DNA from: Palaemon carinicauda
Taxonomy: Eukaryota; Arthropoda; Malacostraca; Decapoda; Palaemonidae
Assembly: GCF_036898095.1 (NCBI RefSeq)
Contig: NC_090726.1
Location: forward strand, 42,406,614-42,470,613
Direction: 5' to 3'
DNA: 64,000 bases
Each line of letters opens with the position of its first letter. Position 1 is the first letter of the stretch. A program made the translations under genes and the position numbers. The notes beneath the pieces were generated by a model, which saw nothing but the letters and a program-made list of their open reading frames with translations, was not told the DNA's origin and did not search any database. This document shows, piece by piece, positions 38,389-48,200 of this stretch.

Positions 38389-41300
38389 CTGTTAAGAGGA
38401 AGAAGCAAGTTTGGGTGTAGTGAGTGGGATTAAAAGGATGCAGAAAGTCCACTTCTTACAAACCTAACAAGTTCCTAAAAGCTGTTTATAAGTGGAATTT
38501 TGTTAAATGTTGGCCTCGGGTAGGCATCAACTAATTCACATGCCTACGATTTTCAGCTCCAAAGGTCAACAGATAGTCCCGTGTCATATTGCAAATGCTG
38601 TCTTGCTTACTGCATCAAGTTATATATTTAATTACAGTATTAGATTATGAATTACTGATACAATATCTAAGATTAATTATTTTAGTTGGATTTGTATCTC
38701 CAGATGGTTTTAAGTCGAATGTTCATAACCCGAGGACCTTGAGGACCTTCTGTATAAGGATAAACACTTGGAAAAACAAATAACTTAGAATCGTTGGAAA
38801 AATTGATTCTTGGTCTTGGTATTGAATGAAGATATTTCAAGTTGGCATCATGGGTAATTTCATCGTATATGGTATATATATTCGAACGTACACCTTTTCC
38901 TGTTTTAAAGTAGATCAAGTAGAGGAGATAGAGCACCATCTTATTGTTTCCACGTACATACCTCAGCGGTCGTAACCGTTCGTAGACCTGGCGCGGATGA
39001 CAATATCCCGACAAACTTCTTCCCGACGTTGCTTGACGGTGTGGAGTCGCAGCAAGCGTGGGTCGTCAGGAATAATGTCGAAACCAGTGAAATGAGAGTC
39101 AATATTGTTGTGCCAGAGTAGTATCGAACTAGTGGGGAAAAAATATAATTAATTTAGATAAAGGAATTTAGCGACAATTTGTTTAATAGATATATCACAT
39201 TAAACAACTACCTGTCTAGCAGTCAGGAAAGGCTGTTAGTTCTAATTTATGAAATAAAGATAAATTCTAAAACGTTTATTTGATAACATACCGCAAAGTT
39301 TTGACTTTTAAGTTTCTCTGCTAATTACCCTATTATTAAAATAAAAGTCAATGCTTTGATGGCTTTCTTTCTTGCCTCTGTCAAGACTAGTAAAGGATTT
39401 ATCAATAAATAAATGGAGATATTAACAAAGCTGGCTCTTCCTGTTTCACAGAAGCCATTCAGGCAGTCCACTAAAAGACACAATGGCACATCAGACCATG
39501 GAGTCGTCCCCCACTCTTTGCGGATTTGATTTTTGCAAATTCACTTTGGGCTAGTTTTTCTGGTCCCGAATATTACAGCGATCCTCGAAATATGCCAAAT
39601 TTTACCAAAAATAACATTTTAATTTTTAAATTCTTTTTTTTATAATTTTAATGTTAAGATAATAATTTTCTACCTCAACAAATTGAAAAAATGATAGAAA
39701 TATAAAAAACTAAATTAAAACAAATTGTAAATGATATCACAAATATAGAAAGCATGGTTGAACAAGAGTGTGATGGAACACACCTTTGACAGATGATAGA
39801 CAACCAATCAGGGCACAGTAATCTGTGTCCTGGCCGATAATTGTCCCATAGAACCCAATATCACCCAAGAGAATGATGTTAGACCAAGCATTATCTCTCC
39901 TTGTTGCATTCCACTCTGCGTTATGTAAGCCTTACGTCTACAAGTGTTACTTGTACCCGTGTGTTTTGTCTTACTTTTGTTAAAGTTTTTACTTTAATTA
40001 CATTCAATCAAAGACCTGCGATAGTGCCTATGATTGGCTCTGCAGTAGATATCATCGTCTTCTTCATTATTTACTGCACAGCCATTAAGTAACACAAGGG
40101 CCCATCAGACAGTACAATAAATTGCATAGCGGTCCATCAGACAGTCCATTAAAAGACACAAGGACCCATCAAACAGTACCATAAATAGCCTATGGGTCCA
40201 TCAGATAGTCCAGTAAAAAACCCAATGACCCATCAGACATATCCACTAAACGCCAAAGAACCCATCAAAAAGTCAGATTAAATGACATGTGGACCCACCA
40301 GATAGTATACTGGACACAAGGTTCCATCAGACAACACACTTAAAGAGACAAGGGCCCACAAGCCAGTATGTTAAAGGACACATGGAACCATGAGATAGTG
40401 CACTAAAAGATGGGAGGCCCTTGCAGACAGTACACTAAAGGACACAAGCTCCCATCAAACCGTACTTCAAAAGACATATGTTATGCCCATTGAGACCATA
40501 TACTAAAGCAAATCATAGGCCACTGAAGGGATTACTTACCTACGAAAGGCACCGGGCCACCATTATTTGGCAGGCTACTGAACATAGTTAGATAGCACCC
40601 GATAAGGATGGCTAGAGCAAAGAGGTGCATGATGAGTCTACTGTAGAAGCTGTTGAGTGGCAGTGCATAGGTCAGGAGAACGACAATCATGACAACTGTT
40701 AAAGATACATTAAAAGGTTACGCTTAGCTTCTAGTTCATTGTATTTCATTCAATTGATGCAGAAAAAATGGCATAATGTTTTAAGCATTGATGTAAAAGG
40801 ATGCACAAGATATTTGATCTAAAATTACAAGTAGACCATTAGGTACACACAAGCTTTTGGTATGTCCTTTGTAAAAAATTGGTTTTAATCCATAAAACTC
40901 TTTCCTAGTCAATAATTGATATAAATATCATCCTTAAAAATCCAGCAATTTAAAGGAAAGCCCATCAAAATTTAGGTCAGGTCAAATGTTAAAATTCTGG
41001 TAGAAAACAATTCTTAAAATCTTTGTTCTTACCTAATGCAGTTGTTGTAATGTAGGTAGCATGTGACTTCGCTAAGCGCTTCACTTTAAAGGAAAAGTTA
41101 ATTTCAACATATTTTTCATTGCCTTCCTCAAGGGTGAGAACTTCCCTTGTGGCTTTGACATTCAGAAGTTTCCAATTATTGTTAGGTTCATAATTACTCA
41201 TCATCACCTGTAAGAAGATAGGGGAACTGTGCTAGTTAATTAAGAATATCTTAAGCAGCTGAGAGTTTTGAATTTTTCAATATTAAACTTACCCGATAAT

Positions 41301-42228
41301 CATGTAGCTGTCAACTCCGTTGCCCGACAGAATTCTATGGAGGGATACGCCAGCTATCACAATACTAGAAGGGGGTGTACTTACCAGCGCCACCTGTGGC
41401 CAGGTACTATAGTACTTCTTGTTGACACCTCCTCAATTTTTCCTCTGTCGTGCTTCCGGCAAGACGTTCTGGGATACGCTTATGTTCTTGGAGTATTTTC
41501 ACGACTTTGGTGAAGTATTTCTCTTTGATTTCGGCTGTCGCTTTACTGGAAACTTCTATATTAGCTTAGTTAGCTTTTGGAATTAATTTGATTATTTATG
41601 GTGACGAAGAGAGTATGAACTCTCTTTCACCTTTAAATGGCCGACCCTTCCCTTAGACGGAAGTGTTGGTGTCTAAGAGAGTATAGACTCTCTTTCTTAA
41701 TTTTGCTTAACAAAAGTTATAGATTTATTTTATATCTCTCCGCCTCTTATAGGCCTCTTCGATTAACTTCCTTTTATTATAAACTTATTAAAATTAATTT
41801 TTATATTTGTTTATATTCGACCTTCCTAATAGTAGGCGGTCTTTTCTTGGTACCGAAGTTAATTAACATTGAGCCCGTCATTTCGGTTTACTTGTTAACA
41901 TATTATGCTATTTTAATGTCTTTGAAAGAATTTCTTTGATAGTCTAGTACTGTTTTCAAAGTTGAACTAACGTTTTGTTTTGTCTCTGCAGTTGTTGACG
42001 TTCAGAACGTTCAACTTGCGCTCTATCGTTACGATAGAGAAAGAATTTTCACGGTTTCACGTTGCAGTAAGAGTAACCGTGTCTAGCGTTTTGTTCATTC
42101 TTTCTTAACTTAATGGTTTTTATCCTAATAAAGGAACTTTTCATTTTGGGAAATATTTCAGTTTTTTCCTTTAACAATAATATGTTTTAACGATATATAT
42201 GATTGGGCTCTTCTCTCAGGTTCTAAGT

Positions 42229-42264
<36 letters not shown>

Positions 42265-45200
42265 GGAGGGAGAAAGAGGAGGATAAACGTTTCATTCAAG
42301 CGAGTAACGTTGTTATCGTTTTTGCTCTTCTCCCTAGTCTCTTTAGGGGAAGAAGGTAAACGTTTCTAGAGTGATCTAGTGTTTAGTCTCTTTCCAGCCA
42401 CTGAATTATTTATCTTTCATTAGATTTTTCTGTTACATTGTAATTCTGTTTTCGCAATTACTAGCTTTTGAGAAAGGATAGAATTGCGTGTTTCAGGTAC
42501 AAACCACTTAAAGTTTTGAGTTCAGTGAAATAAGTGCAAACAGAAAATCAAAAGTGATAAGTGATTAGCACAAAGTGTGTCAGTGTTGTGCGTGAGGGTA
42601 CTTCTGTGCGCGCCAGTCGTCCTCCCAGTCCGGGACCTCTTGCAAGCTCCCAAGCCCAGGGGAGAAGCAATGTCGAAGGACAAAAGGGTTCAGCAGGCCT
42701 TGATCGGCGCACAGAAGTATCCTCGGTGGTTGTGGGCGTGTCTTACCGAGACCGTCACTCCCACCCGCAGACGATTGAGCCCTTATTTTGCTCGTCTGCA
42801 GAAGAAATTTAGGGGAGAAAACGCTGGTCTCAGGTCTCAAGACCTCTTAAACGTAAAGTCCAGACCTATGCCAGACGTACGAAGTTAGAGTTCAACAACC
42901 CGGATGCAGTCATTGGGTTAGCTCTGACTCTCCTCAGTCATCAGTTGAATGCACTCCGCCTAAGAGGAGTAAGGTTCTGCCGCAACAGATCTCTGCTGTT
43001 AAGGCTTTACCTCAGCAGACCTTAGTGTCTGCCGACCCCAAGTTGACTCTACTGCAGTCCATGCAGTCACAACTTTCGGTCTTGATGCGTGAGTGTCGGG
43101 CTGAGAAGGTTGCGCCTCCGCCTGCGCTCGCTCCGCCTGCGCTCGCTCCGCCTGATCGCAGTACCAGTACCACCTGCCAGGCGTACAATGTTGAGCCACG
43201 TTCTGAGTTTGCTGTTCCCAGTGGTGTTCAGCCTCCGCCTTCCTTAAGGCAACCTTTACAATGGGATCAGGAGGATTATACCTCTCTTCCTCCGCCTCCA
43301 CTTGCTGCTCCACCAGTGATGCAACACTCGGTTGAGGTACAACAACCTCTCCCGTCCTTGAGTCAGTCTCCTCAGCTCTCGCTGCAGCGAGCTCAACCCT
43401 CCACAAGGCAAGCACCACAACACCTTAGCCTTGCGCCTCAGGAGCCTCAGCTTGCGAGACATTTACCTTGTTCTGCGCAGCCTCTACCTCATCGCGCTCC
43501 GCTCACACCACAGGAACAGGAACTTGCTACTCCGCTTCCACCAACCGCTCAGCAAGCGCAACCCTTGGGTTCAACCACTCATGCTAGGAGTCAGCCTCCT
43601 CCACCCATGCGCCTTCCTTCTGCTTCGTCTTTTATTCAGCCTTTGCAGACTGAGCCTCAGGTGTTCCCTCAACAGAGTCTTGAAGAGGAAACCAACACTA
43701 TTGTTGTTCCAGCTCGTTCTGACTCTGCTGTTCAGCATACCTTACCTCCATTTTCAAACCTTATGATAATGGTGGTTATTGGTATTACTTATAAAAATAT
43801 ATTTGTATTCCTTGCAATATATTTTTAACAATATCGCAAAATATGGCAAAAATATGAATCATGAGTTATGAACATGGAATTTCTGAGAAATGTTAAACGC
43901 CATGCACACGCTCTGCTTACCTTACAGCATGCTCTACATACAGCATGCTCTGCTTACAGCATGCTCTGCATACTACATGCTCTGCATACAGCATGCTCTG
44001 CATTCAGCATGCTCTGCATACAACATGCTCTACATACAGCATGCTCTGCATACAGCATGCTCTGCATACAACATGCTCTGCATACAGCATGCTCTGCATT
44101 CAGCATGCTCTGCATACAACATGCTCTGCATACAGCATGCTCTGCATTCAGCATGCTCTGCATACAACATGCTCTACATACAGCATGCTCTGCATACAGC
44201 ATACTCTGCATACAACATGCTCTGCATACCTTACCGCATGCTTCTCAGTCACACATCTTTGGTTGTTGCCAACTCACTAGACTGTCAAGCAGTTTCATAA
44301 CGTTGCCTTCTAGTCTGCTGCTTTTGCACCAGTGAACCCTCACTGAGAGAACTTAGCTTTTCTAGGATATGGTCCCTGTAGATGAGAAAGTTCTTTTCTC
44401 CCTCCTTCTGATATTCCCTTGAGGACTCTGTCATTTGGAGGGAGCCTTTAGCTGCATAGCCTCCTATGGACTTTTATTTAAGCATAACATGCTTCCAGGG
44501 AAGGTAATGGTTCCACTTCAGTCGCTAATCCCGTCTGTTACCACACCTGCTCCCATAGACCTTGAGCTGTGTTGCAAGACATGCAGTCCAAGCTTAGTCC
44601 TTGTTAGAGGATTTTTTGTTTACGGAGTCAATGTGTCACGGGGAAGACGTTCAACAACCAACAGAAGTGACTTGTTGTGACGCAGTGCGGCAACCTCAGC
44701 AACCCGATAAGGAGTTGTCTGTACGACCCAGACAGTCTAGACAGATTCGGGTTGTCACTGTACTTCCTCGCTTGCCCATGATTGACAGTTCACAGACTGT
44801 GCAGCAGTACCATGATCTTGTGTCCGGCTCCGTCAGACGACTGGCTTTTAAGAGCTCCCACAAGTCGTCGCTGTCTGGAGATTTTCAAATGGACTATGGA
44901 TCTGACCAAGGAACTGGGCCTCCTGGTCAATTTTGAGGAGTCTCAGCTCGTTCCATCCCAGACCATTGTCTCCTTGGGTATGGATCTTCAGAGTCGAGCT
45001 TTTCGGACTTTTCCGTCGGCCCCAAGGATCTTCCAAGCCCTAGAATGCATCCAGAGCATGCTGAGAAGGAACCGATGCTCAGTCAGGTAGTGGATGAGTC
45101 TAACAGGGACACTTTCATCGCTGGCCCTGTTCATCGTGTTAGGGAGACTCCACCTCCCCCCCCCTTCAGTATCATCTAGCTGCTCACTGGATAAAGGACA

Positions 45201-48200
45201 TGACGCTAGAGACGGTCTCAGTTCCTGTTTCCGAAGAGAGGAGGTCTTCTCTCGCGTGGTGTAAGAACAGCTTTCTTCTCAAGGAAGTCTACCTTTGGCT
45301 GTTCAGAAACACGACCGCCGTCTCCTCTCGGACGCATCAGACACGGGCTGGGGTGCGACTTTGGACGGACAAGAATGCTCGGGAACATGGAATCAGGAGC
45401 AAAGGACACTTCACATCAATTGCAAGGAGTTGTTGGCGGTTATTCTGGCCTTGATAAACTTCAAGTCCCTCCAGCTTAACAAAGTGGTGGAGGTGGACTC
45501 TGACAACACCACAGCCCTGGCTTACATCTTCAAGCAGGGAGGGACTCTTTCGTGGAAGTTGTTCTAGATCGCAAGGGACCTACTCATCTGGTCTAAAGAT
45601 CGAAAGCTACTGGTAACGAGGTTCATTCAGGGCGGTATGAATGTCATGGCAGATCACCTCAGACGGAAGGGTCAGGTCATCCCCACAGAGTAGACCCTTC
45701 TCAAGAATGTTTGCAGCAGACTTTGGGCCCTGTGGGGTCAGCCAACCATAGATCTGTTCACTACCTCGATAACCTAGAGACTCCTGTTGTATTGTTCTCC
45801 GATTCCAGACCCAGCAGCAGTTCACGTGGATGCTTTTCTGCTGGATTGGTTCCATCTCGGCCTGTATGCATTCCCGCCGTTCAAGATTGTCAACAGGGTA
45901 CTTCAGAAGTTCTCCTCTCACAAAGGGACACGGCTGACGTTGGTTGGCTCCGCTCTGGCCCGCGAGAGAATGGTTCTTAGAGGTACTGCAATGGCTGGTC
46001 GACATTCCCAGGACTCTTCCTCTAGGAGTGAACCTTCTAAGTCTACCTCACGTAAAGAAGGTACACCCAATCCTCCACGCTCTTCGTCTGACTGCCTTCA
46101 GACTTTCGAAAGACTCTCAAGAGCTAGGGGCTTTTCGAAGGAGGCAGCCATAGCGATTGCCAAAGCAAGGAGAACATCCACTCTCAGAATCTATCAGTCT
46201 CAAGGGGAAGTCTTCCGTAGCTGGTACAAGACCAATGCAGTTTCCTCAACCAGTACCACTGTAACCCAGATTGCTGACTTCCTGTTATATCTAAGGAAAG
46301 TAAGATCCCTTTCAGCTCCTACGATCAAGGGTTACAGAAGTATGTTGGCAGCGGTTTTCCGCCACAGAGGCTTGGATCTTTCCACCAACAAAGATCTACA
46401 GGACCTCCCTAGGTCTTTTGAGACCTCAAAGGAACGTCGGTTGTCCACTCCAGGCTGGAATCTAGACGTGGTCCTAAGGTTCCTTATGTCATCAAGATTT
46501 GAACCTCTCCAATCAGCCTCTTTTTAGGACCTCACATTAAAAACTTTTCCTCGTGTGCTTGACAACAGCTAAAAGAGTAAGTGAGATCCACGCCTTCAGC
46601 AGGATCATTGTTTTCACATCTGAAACGGCTACATGTTCCTTGCAGCTCGGTTTTTGCTAAACGAGCTTCCTTCACGTCCTTGGCCTAAGTCGTTCGAGAT
46701 CCCAAGCCTGTCCAACTTGGTGGGGAATGATCTGAAGAGAGTACTTTGCCCAGTTAGAGCTCTTAGGTACTATCTAAAAAGGTCTTAACCTTTACAAGGA
46801 CAATCAGAAGCCTTATAGTGTGCTATCAAGAAACCTTCTTTTCCAAGTTCTAAGAACTCAGTTTCTTACTATTCAGGCTTCTGATTAGAGAAACACATTC
46901 TCATCTGAAGGAAGAAGACCTTGCTTTGCTGAAGGTAAGGACACATGAAGTGGGAGCTGTGGCTACTTCAGTGGCCTTCAAACAGAGCCATTCTCTGCAG
47001 AGTGTTATGGATGCAACCTATTGGAGAAGCAAGTCAGTGTTCGCATCATTCTATCTCAAAGATGTCCAGTCTCTTTACGAGTACTGCTACACCCTGGGAC
47101 CATTCGTAGCAACGAATGCAGTAGTAGGCGAGGGCTCAGCCACTACATTCCCATAATCCCATAACCTTTTAACCTTTCTCTTGAATACTTTTTATGGGTT
47201 GTACGGTCGGCTAAGAAGCCTTCCACATCCTTGTTGATTTGGCGGGTGGTCAATTCTTTCTTGAGAAGCGCCGAGGTTAAAGGTTGTGATGAGGTCCTTT
47301 AGTATGGGTGGCAGCCCTGTATACTTTAGCACCTTTGAGTTGATTCAGCCTCCCAAGAGGAACGCTGCGCTCAGTAAGGAAGACGATCTTATTAAAGGCA
47401 GAGTAACGGTTCAAGTCGACTTCCTTACCAGGTACTTATTATTTCATTGTTATTGTGGATAACTGATTATATGAAATACGGGATACTTAGCTATCCTTTA
47501 GTCTTGTACACTGGTTTTTCACCCACCCCCCTGGGTGTGAATCAGCTACATGATTATCGGGTAAGTTTAATATTGAAAAATGTTATTTTTATTAGTAAAA
47601 TAAATTTTTGAATATACTTACCCGATAATCATGATTTAATCGACCCTCCCTTCCTCCCCATAGAGAACCAGTGGACCGAGGAAAAATTGAGGAGGTGTCA
47701 ACAAGAAGTACTATAGTACCTGGCCACAGGTGGCGCTGGTAAGTACACCCCCTTCTAGTATTGTGATAGCTGGCGTATCCCTCCATAGAATTCTGTCGGG
47801 CAACGGAGTTGACAGCTACATGATTATCGGGTAAGTATATTCAAAAATTTATTTTACTAATAAAAATAACATTTTTCTCTATCTTTAAGATGTATTCTGT
47901 AAGGATTTTACTATTAGAAGTTATTTGGAGTTGAATATTCTTCATCAGCTTGAGATGTACAGTGATTCTATATGGTTTTAAACTACTGTCAGCTGAAGAG
48001 AATAAGATTCTCCAGAAATTTCAGTGACTAAGGAACTTTCAATCAGTTATTCTTACATCCGTTGTTTCGTTATGCTTGATGATCTGAATATCTATCTGCT
48101 GTCCATGGTGGGACCAAGACCCCATTCGGACGAGGCACTCGTGCTGGTCGCTGGGCCATTCCGATATGTCGAGTTCACAGTTAACTGTAATGTGGGTTGG

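Larger units (their letters stand above)
41273..47876 (+). mobile_element. DIRS-like retrotransposon E3 in receptor intron
   Basis: A third DIRS family, opposite in orientation to the receptor gene. Terminal repeats 41290-41460 and 47680-47835 are reverse complements over about 170 bp (for example 'gttgcccgacagaattctat' and its complement). The internal complementary region at 47545-47640 joins complements of the left outer edge (41273-41310) and of the right outer edge (47820-47876). The coding region is gag-, RT/RNase H- and recombinase-derived but heavily decayed. E3 accounts for about 6.6 kb of the 6.85-kb intron between exons F and G. Confidence 0.88.

Noticed and set aside
38962..39128. 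Alternative frame of receptor exon I giving a charged peptide (LLRLHTVKQRREEVCRD)
   Set aside because: It conflicts with the splice phase from exon H and loses the TM3 helix; the chosen frame fits both neighbours. The alternative remains the main doubt about this exon.
43954..44335. Histidine/alanine/cysteine-rich repeat proteins in three frames
   Set aside because: All are translations of the same 16-bp minisatellite inside a dead DIRS element.
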